59,341 nt of DNA, taken from positions 1 through 59,341 of the forward strand of contig UQHJ01000008.1 in the NCBI GenBank assembly GCA_900540885.1. Direction: 5' to 3'. Below, one piece after another: positions 17,501-25,819 of the stretch. Below the pieces are notes generated by a model that made no database searches, had not been told where the DNA came from, and saw nothing but the letters and a program-made list of their open reading frames with translations. This DNA is from an uncultured Prevotella sp. (GTDB taxonomy: Bacteria > Bacteroidota > Bacteroidia > Bacteroidales > Bacteroidaceae). Position 1 is the first letter of the stretch, and each line of letters opens with the position of its first letter. The position numbers were made by a program, and so were the translations under genes.

Positions 17501-17765
17501 CTGGTGGCGACCAAGTATTCGGGAACAATCTCCCTGCGTACCGAACCAGGCGTATTGACGATGTACACCGTCAGCGAAAAGGAGAATCCCTGCAAGGTAA
17601 CCATCCTCGAAACTTATGCGAGCCGTGAAGCCTACGAGAAGCATATCGCCTCCGAACATTTCCAAAAATAGAAGCAGGGGACACTGCACATGGTCAAGTC
17701 GCTGGTGTTATCTGACCAGACACCGCTCAATCCTACAAACCGAATCAATAACTTCATTCAGTAAT
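17490..17765 (+). pseudogene. antibiotic-biosynthesis-monooxygenase (ABM/YgiN-like) fragment with a stop
   Basis: In a different frame from the acyltransferase, the sequence reads TISLRTEPGVLTMYTVSEKE, then CKVTILETYASREAYEKHIA and EHFQK, a TAG at 17669-17671, then KQGTLHMVKSLVLSDQTPLN in the same frame to a TAA at 17763-17765. This is the C-terminal part of an ABM-type quinol monooxygenase. Its N terminus has been replaced by the acyltransferase fragment. In relatives such a gene precedes a CMD-cupin gene, as here. Confidence 0.6.
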
Positions 17766-17770
17766 GAATC

Positions 17771-18664
17771 ATGAACCGAATTATTTCAAACTCCGTTTGC
17801 AATCACTGCCGCCTCGGCATAGCTCAAACAAGTTTGGCTCTGCACTCGGCTAAATCGTTTATTTTAATTACAGTATTCACCATTTTAACATTTAACGCTA
17901 TGGCACAGAAAAAGATAGTACAGACAGCAGGGCGCGACCAGTTAGGCGAGTTCGCCCCAAAATTCGCAGAACTCAACGACGATGTTCTTTTCGGTGAGGT
18001 ATGGAGCCGCACCGACAAGCTCGGTCTTCGCGACCGCAGCTTGGTGACGATTACCTCGCTCATCAGTCAAGGTATCACAGACAACTCGCTGACATATCAT
18101 TTGCAGTCAGCGAAGAACAACGGTATCACCCGCACCGAAATCGCCGAAATTATCACGCATATCGGTTTTTACGCGGGTTGGCCGAAGGCATGGGCGGCAT
18201 TCCGTCTGGCGAAAGAGGTATGGGCGGAAGAGACGACTGGAGAGGATGCAAAAGCTGCATTCCAACGCGAAATGATTTTCCCCATCGGCGAACCCAACAC
18301 GGCGTATGCCCAATATTTCACTGGCAACAGTTACCTCGCACCAATTTCGCGCGAACAGGTGAATATCTTCAACGTGACTTTCGAGCCTCGCTGCCGCAAC
18401 AACTGGCACATCCATAAAGCCACGAAAGGCGGCGGACAGATGCTTATTGGTGTGGCCGGGCGCGGCTGGTATCAGGAAGAGGGCAAACCAGCGATAGAGA
18501 TTTTGCCCGGAACGGTCATCCACATTCCGGCCAATGTAAAGCACTGGCATGGTGCGGCAGCAGACAGCTGGTTCTCTCACCTTGCATTCGAGATTGCAGG
18601 CGAAAACGCTTCCAATGAATGGCTGGAACCCGTTACAGACGAAGAGTATGACAAACTTAAATAA
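17771..18664 (+). CDS. carboxymuconolactone decarboxylase-like and cupin two-domain protein
   Basis: The 297-residue protein has a CMD/AhpD-like domain (about 50-145; GLRDRSLVTITSLISQGITD and EIAEIITHIGFYAGWP) followed by a cupin barrel (about 185-285) with metal-ligand positions in NWHIHKATKGGGQML and PANVKHWHGA. The first 43 residues include a hydrophobic stretch ending AMAQ, which looks like a signal peptide, so a periplasmic location is possible; alternatively translation starts at the ATG at 17900. The CMD Cys pair used for peroxide reduction is not evident. It directly follows the broken monooxygenase gene with which it probably once formed an operon. Confidence 0.8.
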   Translation: MNRIISNSVCNHCRLGIAQTSLALHSAKSFILITVFTILTFNAMAQKKIVQTAGRDQLGEFAPKFAELNDDVLFGEVWSRTDKLGLRDRSLVTITSLISQGITDNSLTYHLQSAKNNGITRTEIAEIITHIGFYAGWPKAWAAFRLAKEVWAEETTGEDAKAAFQREMIFPIGEPNTAYAQYFTGNSYLAPISREQVNIFNVTFEPRCRNNWHIHKATKGGGQMLIGVAGRGWYQEEGKPAIEILPGTVIHIPANVKHWHGAAADSWFSHLAFEIAGENASNEWLEPVTDEEYDKLK

Positions 18665-18729
18665 TCAGCCGCATGTATAGATTTTTATTTATTGGTGTCC
18701 GATAAAACTCAAAAAGCGCATATTTGTTA

Positions 18730-18764
18730 GGCTCAACCGCTGATTTTAGGCGGTTGAGCTTATT
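18730..18764. terminator. hairpin after the CMD-cupin gene
   Basis: GCTCAACCGC pairs with GCGGTTGAGC across a short loop and is followed by TTATTATTT. It lies about 70 bases after the stop codon. Confidence 0.6.
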
Positions 18765-18879
18765 ATTTGTGCAATACACCCCCTCTAAGATTTACGAAGG
18801 TTCGGGAGAAGAAATTGAGACCTTTTCAAGAAAACTTCTCCAAGTTGTTTAGCAAACTAAAAAGGTTAACATATTACAT

Positions 18880-18990
18880 TAATGTCAGTCGTACCATTGT
18901 GACAAGGTGTGTCCAAGCATCAAAACGCTTAATATAGCGTTCTCCACCTTTGCTGCGGCTTAGTTCGATATTTTTTCCTTATCTAACAAA
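18880..18990 (-). pseudogene. IS4-family transposase N-terminal remnant
   Basis: The minus strand encodes NLLDKEK and, after a one-base shift, ELSRSKGGERYIKRFDAWTH followed by LVTM, resembling the conserved start of IS4-like transposases (xYKxFxxWxHLxxM). Nothing else of the element is recognisable. The rest of 18665-19033 shows no gene. Confidence 0.45.
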
Positions 18991-19033
18991 TTTATAAGCG
19001 GACCATACAACGGCTGTCCGAAGCTTTGTAGAA

Positions 19034-19200
19034 GTGCCTTTGCCGTGTCACGAAATTGCGGAAGCAAGGCGCCTTGCTTCTGCCCCTGCATCTAACCACT
19101 ACTCATGTAGCCCACCTCTCCCACTCCTCCACACCCAAGTGCACGAAAAAGCCGCCATGCGCACAGCAAGAGAGCCAATGCGCACGGCGGCTGAAAGAAA
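19034..19200. repeat. dispersed repeat, copy 2
   Basis: This matches 15640-15830, including the GCCGCC...GGCGGC hairpin (about 19152-19192). It lies just downstream of a minus-strand operon, like copy 1. Confidence 0.7.
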
Positions 19201-19240
19201 GGATTGCCCGAAAGGGAGGGCTTGAGGAGGGAGAGTTGAA

Positions 19241-19870
19241 TCAGAACTCAATACCAACTGACAAATTCAAATTGTGAATGGAAGCTTTTTCATTATAGTA
19301 GTAATGAAGGAAACTTTCTTCGTAGCTATATCCTTGCAGAGAGTAACCTATAGAGGTATTTATCGCAAGGTTGTCAGCAAGTCCAAATCTTATACCGAAA
19401 GATGGAGATAGATATACCCCTTCAATTTCTGTAAAGGAATATCCTAATTTGAGATCAAAAAAAGGACTAATTTTACTATCTGTCATGTTTACCATAAAGT
19501 CTGCATAGAAAGGCATACTATACGTGTTGTCAAAATTATCAAAGCTATTGTATTGGAATTTCATACCACCACCAAGGAAGACGTTAGGATTGAATTGATA
19601 TCCATGTGTAGTAGCAAAACCTCCACCAACTACATTGAACTCTGTGAAAACCCCATCGTTACCAGCGAAGAAATTTACATCGACAAAACCGCGGTACCCT
19701 TCTTGCACCCCATTGTGATGTCTATGTTCGATTGCATGACGAGGGGGGTAACGATGCGCAGAAACTTGTCGTGAATTACCGTCAACAGTATATCTACTTT
19801 GTGAGTTTCCACAAAAAGTAGATATAGAGAACGCGAGTATTAAAAGGGTGTACTTCAATTTAGAGATCAT
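19241..19870 (-). CDS. outer-membrane beta-barrel protein
   Basis: I place the start at the ATG at 19870 (MISKLKYTLLILAFSIS...), which begins a signal peptide; an ATG 18 bases further up would add six residues. After a His-rich linker the protein is made of amphipathic strands (VNFFAGNDGVFTEFNVVGGG, FLGGGMKFQYNSF, ISPFFDLKLGYSFTEIEGVY) and ends in Phe (LNLSVGIEF), as expected for an eight-strand outer-membrane barrel. It is the last gene of a three-gene unit; its start lies inside the end of the previous gene. The function is unknown. Confidence 0.75.
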   Translation of the reverse strand: MISKLKYTLLILAFSISTFCGNSQSRYTVDGNSRQVSAHRYPPRHAIEHRHHNGVQEGYRGFVDVNFFAGNDGVFTEFNVVGGGFATTHGYQFNPNVFLGGGMKFQYNSFDNFDNTYSMPFYADFMVNMTDSKISPFFDLKLGYSFTEIEGVYLSPSFGIRFGLADNLAINTSIGYSLQGYSYEESFLHYYYNEKASIHNLNLSVGIEF

Positions 19871-20387
19871 TATTAAAAGGTTCCTCAATTTTATTGTTTA
19901 CTTTCACTTCAGTATAGTCTTGATAAAGAATATTGAATGATTGCCCGTAAATTGCTCGGCCGTATATGGTTATTTGTCCATTGGGCGTGTTCCATATGTA
20001 CGCAACATTTTGTGCATCAGCATAAGATTGGTATTCTTGATGATTGCCAAATTTAGCATCATAGGAATCAATCAGTTCATCTTTAAGCAAATAATTGCTT
20101 TTAGGATGAATATACACTGAAGAAACGTTGTCAGTATTGTCAAATGCACGAACACTGATAATGCAATTGGGAAATTTCCAAAAAGTTCCCCTAACAGACT
20201 TTACCTCCATTCCGTCAAAAGAATAAGGACTGCTAGTTTTTTTGAATCCTTTATCCTTTAGCAGTTCGATAAAGTTATCTATTGATCCTTGAATAGGAAT
20301 TCCAATGAATAATAGATGCTCTTGTGCCTGCGCAAGAACACAAGCACAAGAGAATACTACTGCTAAGAGAAAACGCCTCATTACCAA
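19860..20387 (-). CDS. secreted protein of unknown function
   Basis: A 175-residue product with a signal peptide (MVMRRFLLAVVFSCACVLAQAQ). The mature part starts HLLFIGIPIQGSIDNFIELL and continues as an alpha/beta fold with several aromatic residues. I do not recognise the family. It overlaps the stop of the DUF4468 gene by seven bases and the start of the barrel gene by about eleven, so the three are co-translated. Location should be periplasm or outer-membrane inner face. Confidence 0.7.
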   Translation of the reverse strand: MVMRRFLLAVVFSCACVLAQAQEHLLFIGIPIQGSIDNFIELLKDKGFKKTSSPYSFDGMEVKSVRGTFWKFPNCIISVRAFDNTDNVSSVYIHPKSNYLLKDELIDSYDAKFGNHQEYQSYADAQNVAYIWNTPNGQITIYGRAIYGQSFNILYQDYTEVKVNNKIEEPFNNDL

Positions 20388-21079
20388 TCCTCTTTTTCAT
20401 TTCCAGAAAGTCCGTTTTGCACAGCTTCCTTGATTTTATCCATCATTACGTTGGAAAATGCGTGAGTCATGATAAGAGCCTTTGAAGAAATTTTCTTATG
20501 CTTATCCTTCTCGGCAAAGGGGAAACATTTATCCAAAGTCCATGTCTCGAGTGTCTCTTTTGTGTTCATAGGACCACCACCAAGCCCTGAGGCTACAGCA
20601 CCCAAGATGCCTCCGCCTGCAATTTTCTTAACATCGTAAGCCTGTACAGTGTAAGTGACACGAATTTTTCCATCCTTAATGTCTACTTTGATAAGGGGGT
20701 GAACATCCACTCTATATGAGTTTGATCCACCTACGTGACCAGCTACATCAGAAATGCAACCAGACGCAATAATAGTTCCTGTCTCCTTGTCATTAAGTTT
20801 GATTACTGAGTTGGCATCATTAAAAGATGCAGTAAACCAGTAGTTCAAGATGACATACAACTGCGATTTCGTAGCACCCTCGCAAGGAATTACTTCCGTG
20901 TAAGTAAGTGAGTTGTTCTTGTCTAGTGAAAGAGTTGCAGCCAGATTTCCAGCGGCTTCAGTCCACTTGTCACCGTACTTATCTTTTGCGTAGGTTTCCA
21001 GTTCTTCTGTGCGCATCAACTGAGCGTTAGCTGTCAAGGTAGCAAAAGCCATGATAGCTGCAAAGAATATTTTTCTCAT
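20381..21079 (-). CDS. DUF4468-type secreted protein
   Basis: The 232-residue protein has a signal peptide (MRKIFFAAIMAFATLTANAQ) and a central region (about 45-150) with SLTYTEVIPCEGATKSQLYV, then GTIIASGCISD and DGKIRVTYTVQAYDV. That order resembles DUF4468, a TBP-like fold found in Bacteroidetes secreted proteins. The C terminus is helical and charged. It leads a three-gene envelope operon with a TAnnTTTG box 42-49 bases upstream. Confidence 0.75.
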   Translation of the reverse strand: MRKIFFAAIMAFATLTANAQLMRTEELETYAKDKYGDKWTEAAGNLAATLSLDKNNSLTYTEVIPCEGATKSQLYVILNYWFTASFNDANSVIKLNDKETGTIIASGCISDVAGHVGGSNSYRVDVHPLIKVDIKDGKIRVTYTVQAYDVKKIAGGGILGAVASGLGGGPMNTKETLETWTLDKCFPFAEKDKHKKISSKALIMTHAFSNVMMDKIKEAVQNGLSGNEKEDW

Positions 21080-21120
21080 TGTTTAGTAATTTTGTTAAAA
21101 ATTCAGTATTATTTTTTCAG

Positions 21121-21128
21121 CAAAAGTA
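21121..21128 (-). promoter_or_regulatory. -7 box of the three-gene envelope operon
   Basis: On the minus strand TACTTTTG. No convincing TTTG at -33 was found. Confidence 0.5.
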
Positions 21129-21186
21129 CAACAGTTTCAAATACCCCCCCGATTATACAAACATTAACATAATATTTAACAAATTT

Positions 21187-21395
21187 ATCTCACACCGCCC
21201 ACAAATCCTCCATAAAAATCATGCTGCGGAAACTTTTCACCCCCAATATACAGCGTATCAAAAGCATCTATGCCATCGGTGCGATGCTCCAACAAGTCCT
21301 CCTCTGATTCTGGATTTTTCTCTGTGGATTTGTTTTTGCGGAAGCCGTTTCTTCCACGCTCCACACCTGCCGATTGTATGGCAAGAAAAAGATTA
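21187..21395 (-). pseudogene. terminase-like prophage fragment, copy 2
   Basis: Nucleotide similarity to 16615-16830 is high and collinear. The minus-strand frame reads RKNKSTEKNPESEEDLLEHR, then TDGIDAFDTLYIGGEKFPQH. Only the last 70 or so codons remain. The region 21396-21592 holds short ATTAATG repeats and hairpins (AAGCGCGAAGCGCGCCTT) but no gene. Confidence 0.55.
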
Positions 21396-21592
21396 ATGAA
21401 AAAGATTAATGGTCGATTAATGAAAAATTAATGTTCAAAATCTAAAGCGCGAAGCGCGCCTTAATGTTCATTGATGTCTTTTCGATAAATTGCAGTTTGT
21501 ATGTTAGCCTTTAGCCACTTTCTTGTACCAATAAACTATCGCGGCTTTATACAATTATAATATAAAGCGTGTGTTACATTAAAAAATAATTA

Positions 21593-21600
21593 GTAAATTT
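21593..21600 (+). promoter_or_regulatory. -7 box of the sugar nucleotidyltransferase gene
   Basis: TAAATTTG fits TAnnTTTG and sits 88 bases before the start codon. The -33 element is unclear; an inverted repeat GCTTTATA...TATAAAGC (about 21543-21567) lies just upstream. Confidence 0.45.
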
Positions 21601-21687
21601 GCAATGTCATTATAGCAAAGGTCATAAACTATTGCTATGAATAACTTTGGATAAACATCTAACAAACTATATATAACTATTACTAAA

Positions 21688-22599
21688 ATGAAACCTACTC
21701 TCTTTCTCCTGGCAGCAGGAATGGGTAGCCGCTATGGCGGTTTGAAGCAATTGGACGAACTTGGTCCTCATGGTGAAACCATTATGGACTACTCTATCTA
21801 CGATGCTATTCAAGCTGGATTCGGCAAGTTGGTATTCGTTATCCGTAAGGATTTTGAAGAAGACTTCCGTCGCATCGTATTGTCTAAATATGAAGGTCAC
21901 ATTCCTTGCGAACTCGTATTCCAAGCCCTCGACGCACTGCCCGAAGGTTTCACTTGCCCCGAAGGTCGTACTAAGCCTTGGGGTACCAACCACGCCTTGA
22001 TGATGGGCGAAAGCGTTATTAACGAGCCCTTCGCTGTGTTGAATTGTGATGACTTCTACGATCGTGACGCATTCAAGGTAATGGGAAAGTGGCTCTCTGA
22101 ACTTCCTGAAGGCAGCACAGGCAAGTACGCTATGGTCGGCTTCCGTGTAGGCAATACACTTTCTGATAGCGGTACGGTAAGCCGTGGCGTTTGCGAAAAT
22201 GATGCCAATCATCACCTCACTTCTGTTGTTGAACGCACAAAGATTCAGCGTTTCGATGGTGTTGTTAAATATCTCGATGATAATGGCGAATGGGTAGCTA
22301 TTTCTGACAACACTCCCGTATCAATGAACTTCTGGGGCTTCACTCCTGACTACTTTAAGCACAGTGATGAGTATTTCAAGACCTTCCTTTCTGACCCCAA
22401 AAATATGGAAAACCTCAAGAGCGAATTTTTCATTCCTTTGATGGTTGATCATTTGATTAAGACGGGTCAAGCTACTTGCGAAGTGCTCGACACTACTTCT
22501 AAGTGGTTCGGTGTAACTTACCCTGAGGATCGTCCAGGCGTAGTTGAAAAGTTCCAAAAGCTTTCTGACGAAGGTGCTTATCCCGAAAAGATGTTCTAA
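21688..22599 (+). CDS. sugar-phosphate nucleotidyltransferase family protein
   Basis: The 303-residue cytoplasmic protein begins with the nucleotidyltransferase signature LLAAGMGSRYGGLKQLDELG (NTP-binding loop with the G-x-G-x-R motif) and continues with NTP-transferase fold elements (NHALMMGESVINEPFAVLN, then CDDFYDRDA with the metal-binding Asp pair). It resembles glucose-1-phosphate thymidylyl- or uridylyltransferases but is a distinct Bacteroidales group; the sugar cannot be told from sequence. It is transcribed alone between a promoter and a strong terminator. Confidence 0.85.
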   Translation: MKPTLFLLAAGMGSRYGGLKQLDELGPHGETIMDYSIYDAIQAGFGKLVFVIRKDFEEDFRRIVLSKYEGHIPCELVFQALDALPEGFTCPEGRTKPWGTNHALMMGESVINEPFAVLNCDDFYDRDAFKVMGKWLSELPEGSTGKYAMVGFRVGNTLSDSGTVSRGVCENDANHHLTSVVERTKIQRFDGVVKYLDDNGEWVAISDNTPVSMNFWGFTPDYFKHSDEYFKTFLSDPKNMENLKSEFFIPLMVDHLIKTGQATCEVLDTTSKWFGVTYPEDRPGVVEKFQKLSDEGAYPEKMF

Positions 22600-22624
22600 T
22601 TAAGTACATCATTATAACAAACGT

Positions 22625-22660
22625 AAAAGCGCGAAGAGTGTATTTACTCTTCGCGCTTTT
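22625..22660 (+). terminator. terminator of the nucleotidyltransferase gene
   Basis: AAAAGCGCGAAGAGT (22625-22639) pairs perfectly with ACTCTTCGCGCTTTT (22646-22660), giving a 15-bp stem ending in T residues. Confidence 0.9.
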
Positions 22661-22755
22661 ATGTTAACACATAACTCAAGTTTCGAATTTAGCAAGGGCG
22701 GGCTGAATCCGAAACTTGAAACACCTACTTATGCGTTAATGTCTATTCACGTTAA

Positions 22756-22789
22756 AAGCCCACTTCCATCTAACGATAGAAGTGGGCTT
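22756..22789 (-). terminator. hairpin downstream of gpmI
   Basis: AAGCCCACTTC pairs with GAAGTGGGCTT across 12 bases. It lies 44 bases after the gpmI stop on the minus strand; the T tract is short. Confidence 0.6.
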
Positions 22790-22832
22790 ACATTATAAAT
22801 GCTAATAAACCAAGTTTATATCCTTAAGCGTT

Positions 22833-24368
22833 TTAGTCCTCAATAAGGTCGGTACCTGTCATATCGGCTGGTTGTTCCAATCCCATAATGTGAAGGATAG
22901 AAGGAGCAACATCGGCCAACACACCATCCTTTACCTTAGCCTGCTTGTTCTCTGTCACGTAAATGAAGGGAACGGGGTTGAGAGAGTGAGCGGTGTTGGG
23001 AGTGCCGTCTTCGTTTTCAGCGTTATCAGCATTACCGTGGTCAGCAATGATTACTGTTTCGTAACCTACTTCGTTAGCAGCAGTTACAACGTCCTTTACG
23101 CAAGCGTCAACAGCTACGACAGCCTTTTCGATGGCTTCGTAAACACCTGTGTGGCCTACCATGTCACCATTAGCGAAGTTTACTACGATAAAGTCATACT
23201 TATTCTCCTTAATAGCAGCGACGAGTTTGTCCTTCACTTCGTAAGCTGACATTTCAGGTTTGAGATCATAAGTAGCAACTTTAGGAGAAGCTACCAAGAT
23301 GCGATCTTCACCTTCGTAAGGAGTTTCGCGACCACCATTGAAGAAGAACGTTACGTGAGCGTACTTCTCAGTTTCAGCTGTATGGAGTTGCTTCAAGCCC
23401 TTGCTTGCGAGGTATTCACCTAACGTGTCCTGTACGTTCTCCTTCGGGAAGAGGATGTGAACACCCTTAAATGAAGCATCATAAGGAGTCATGCAGTAGT
23501 ATTGCAAGCCAGGAATGGTGTGCATTCCCTCTTCAGGCATATCTTGTTGTGTAAGCACAATGGTAAGTTCCTTTGCGCGGTCGTTACGATAGTTGAAGAA
23601 GATGACAACATCGCCTTCTTTAATACGTCCGTCAACGTTAGCGTTAACGAGGGGTTCCATAAACTCGTCCGTATTCTTGTGCTCCTCAGAGTCAGTATCG
23701 TAACAACTTTGTACGCCTTCTACCATATCAGTTACTTGGCGTCCCTTGCCTTCAACCAATTGGTCGTAAGCAATCTTTACGCGATTCCAACGCTTATCAC
23801 GATCCATTGCGTAGAAGCGACCAATGATGCTTGCAATATGTGCCCCATTCTCATCGCATACTCCCTGCAACTGGCTGATAAAGCCCTTACCGCTCTTGGG
23901 GTCAGTGTCACGACCGTCCATAAAGCAATGAACGTAAGTATTTTCAGCTACACCGTATTCCTTTGCAATCTCGATGAGTTTGAAAAGGTGATTGAGCGAT
24001 GAGTGTACACCACCTGTTGAGGTCAATCCCATGAGGTGAAGTCCCTTGCCGTTCTTCTTCGCATATTCGTAAGCTGAGACGATTTCAGGATTTTGAAGAA
24101 TAGAACCATCAGCACACGCACGATTGATTTTTACCAAGTCTTGATAAACAATGCGTCCCGCACCGATATTGAGGTGACCTACTTCTGAGTTACCCATTTG
24201 TCCGTCAGGCAAACCTACGTTTTCGCCACAAGTGAGCAATTGTGAATGAGGATAAGTCTCATTCAAGTGGTCCATAAAAGGAGTCGGAGCCTGATAAATA
24301 ACGTCGCCGTGGTTGTGCTTACCAATGCCCCAACCATCAAGAATCATAAGAAGAGCTTTCTTTGCCAT
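22833..24368 (-). CDS. gpmI: 2,3-bisphosphoglycerate-independent phosphoglycerate mutase
   Basis: The 511-residue glycolytic enzyme interconverts 3- and 2-phosphoglycerate using two Mn2+ ions. Visible hallmarks are the first metal Asp in LMILDGWGIG (Asp11), the phospho-serine nucleophile in GQMGNSEVGHLNIG (Ser61), the substrate-binding HCFMDGRDTDP stretch, and the C-terminal metal ligands in VVNFANGDMVGHTG and IIADHGNADN. Length is normal. It is a single gene; downstream is a hairpin and upstream lies a large inverted-repeat element. Confidence 0.97.
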   Translation of the reverse strand: MAKKALLMILDGWGIGKHNHGDVIYQAPTPFMDHLNETYPHSQLLTCGENVGLPDGQMGNSEVGHLNIGAGRIVYQDLVKINRACADGSILQNPEIVSAYEYAKKNGKGLHLMGLTSTGGVHSSLNHLFKLIEIAKEYGVAENTYVHCFMDGRDTDPKSGKGFISQLQGVCDENGAHIASIIGRFYAMDRDKRWNRVKIAYDQLVEGKGRQVTDMVEGVQSCYDTDSEEHKNTDEFMEPLVNANVDGRIKEGDVVIFFNYRNDRAKELTIVLTQQDMPEEGMHTIPGLQYYCMTPYDASFKGVHILFPKENVQDTLGEYLASKGLKQLHTAETEKYAHVTFFFNGGRETPYEGEDRILVASPKVATYDLKPEMSAYEVKDKLVAAIKENKYDFIVVNFANGDMVGHTGVYEAIEKAVVAVDACVKDVVTAANEVGYETVIIADHGNADNAENEDGTPNTAHSLNPVPFIYVTENKQAKVKDGVLADVAPSILHIMGLEQPADMTGTDLIED

Positions 24369-24469
24369 GATTGTATATGTATATATATTTGTTTTTATCT
24401 TTTTCGAATGGCAAAGTTACACCATATTCGTGGTAAAAACAAAACGTTTTTCTTTTTTTGTCGTATTTA

Positions 24470-24691
24470 AATTTGTCTGCCTAATTGGGGGGCGCGTCCT
24501 CACCTGGGGGCGACGCGTCCCCGCGTCGGCATTTGTTAGTCAAAGTTCGATGCCTTGACTAACAAATACATGAATATCACTAATTTAAGTATTGCCAGCC
24601 TGGGGCATCGAACCCCAAGTTGGCAATGCCGACGCGGGGACGCGTCGCCCCCAGGTGAGGACGCGCCCGCCCCCCAATTAGGCCGACAAAT
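24470..24691. mobile_element. 222-bp GC-rich nested inverted-repeat element
   Basis: Arms 24470-24533 and 24624-24691 are complementary over about 60 bp (AATTTGTCTGCCTAATTGGG on the left, with one mismatch and a four-base insertion on the right). The interior contains a second inverted repeat, ATTTGTTAGTCAA / TTGACTAACAAAT, and the pair GTTCGATGCC / GGCATCGAAC. GC content is far above the flanks. No ORF is inside. The end sequence GACAAATTGCAG also occurs near 58768 and in part near 21488 and 55576. Confidence 0.75.
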
Positions 24692-24707
24692 TGCAGTTTT
24701 TCTAATT

Positions 24708-24962
24708 TTAGTATAACTTTTTGTAGAAGACTTTTTCCCCTGCGTTCTGGCAGCTGGGGCAAACGCATCTAACTCTGTTGAGAAAATCTGCGTCAGTTAG
24801 TGGCTGGCTTTTGTCCTCTTGTGTGAGGTAAAGATCATGGGATACGTATTCTTCACACGTATCGCCAAATATACGCTTGTAGTTATAACCACAAATCTCG
24901 CACGTTTCGCCCCTCGTTTTTCTGAAGTAGTCTTCTAAGATTTTATTAAAGTGGTATTCCAC
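24708..24962 (-). CDS. small HNH-like zinc-ribbon protein
   Basis: This 84-residue protein has two CxxC pairs, CEICGYNYKRIFGD near residue 20 and CVCPSC near 67, spaced as in HNH nucleases of the McrA type, where the first pair is followed by FxxxYG. The His residues expected between them are replaced (EEYVSHDLYLTQED keeps a single His), so a structural zinc site without nuclease activity is likely. The short length leaves no other domain. Its 3' end lies just outside the GC-rich inverted-repeat element. The function is unknown. Confidence 0.6.
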   Translation of the reverse strand: MEYHFNKILEDYFRKTRGETCEICGYNYKRIFGDTCEEYVSHDLYLTQEDKSQPLTDADFLNRVRCVCPSCQNAGEKVFYKKLY

Positions 24963-25012
24963 ATTAGTATAAATGTTTTCATGGCTTGTAAAGAATATAT
25001 TTGCTTATGAAT

Positions 25013-25372
25013 TTAATTCTTACCCTCTCGTTTTAATTCGTTATCAATGCGAAAGAGCGTGTAAACTTCTATAAACACGGCGATGAGCAGTGCAATCTTC
25101 CATTCTCCCCCACGGAAGGGGCGTAACTGAAGGTGTTCCATAATCATCATCGCTGCGGTAACGATAAAGAGCAGTGCTCCTATCACTTGCTGACGGCGCA
25201 GTCGGCGTATAATCAGGTTGCGCCCCTCGTAGCGGTCGAGCATTTGAGCAGGTGTAAAGAGCAAGGCACCTATGGCAAAGATGTAAGGTGCGATGTTGGG
25301 TAGAAACAAGGGGAGTATGGCACCGACTACGAGCAGAATGCCACCTATATATAATGCGTATTGTTTCATCAT
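25013..25372 (-). CDS. small integral membrane protein
   Basis: The 119-residue protein has four hydrophobic segments (about 5-20, 26-42, 62-80, 88-104) separated by short charged loops (DRYEGRNLIIRRLRRQQ), with both ends charged. It starts four bases before the stop of the FtsB-like gene, so it is translationally coupled to it. I do not recognise a named family. The neighbour suggests a link to the division or envelope machinery, but that is inference from position. Confidence 0.7.
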   Translation of the reverse strand: MMKQYALYIGGILLVVGAILPLFLPNIAPYIFAIGALLFTPAQMLDRYEGRNLIIRRLRRQQVIGALLFIVTAAMMIMEHLQLRPFRGGEWKIALLIAVFIEVYTLFRIDNELKREGKN

Positions 25373-25695
25373 GGGGTAGGAGTGTTATTGTCTTTGTTCT
25401 CGTTTTCGATTACGTAAACGTCCTCGTTGGCCGTCTTCATATAGAGGTTGACGCGAGCCACACGTTCTACGGCCTCGGGGTTGTGTTCAAGGTCGTTCAG
25501 CTCGCGAGAGTCGGCGTTGTATAAGTCCTCGTAGTTCTTAATTTCCTCGCGCAGTTGTTCGTTTTGCCTATGAATTTCATAACGATGCCAGAAGCTATTT
25601 GGATCGACAAAACCCACTACAATGACAAAAAAGAGTATGGTCCACAAGTACTTCTTGTGAAGCAATTTTATGCAGAAGCTCTTTACTTTCGACAT
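25369..25695 (-). CDS. FtsB/DivIC-type septum formation protein
   Basis: The 108-residue bitopic protein has a short basic cytoplasmic end (KSFCIKLLHKKYLW), one membrane segment (about 15-30) and an extracytoplasmic coiled coil (HRQNEQLREEIKNYEDLYNA) followed by the family's NPEAVERVARVNLYMKTANE element, where most members have ExIERxARExlgmv. Such proteins form a complex with FtsQ/DivIB and FtsL in the divisome. Placement upstream of a small membrane protein, with overlapping start and stop, is typical in Bacteroidales. Confidence 0.88.
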   Translation of the reverse strand: MSKVKSFCIKLLHKKYLWTILFFVIVVGFVDPNSFWHRYEIHRQNEQLREEIKNYEDLYNADSRELNDLEHNPEAVERVARVNLYMKTANEDVYVIENENKDNNTPTP

Positions 25696-25819
25696 AGGGA
25701 ATGATTTTTATCTATTTTGTTGTTTGCAAATTTAGATATAAAACCGTGGTTTTCTTCGCCTGTGGAAGAAAAAATAACTATTGGGTGTTATTTTATTTGC
25801 GAGTTGACTTATAGACACA

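Noticed and set aside
24590..24640. tRNA gene suggested by GTTCGA/GGGG-type motifs in the inverted repeat
   Set aside because: No acceptor, D or anticodon arm can be built; the motifs are part of a nested palindrome.
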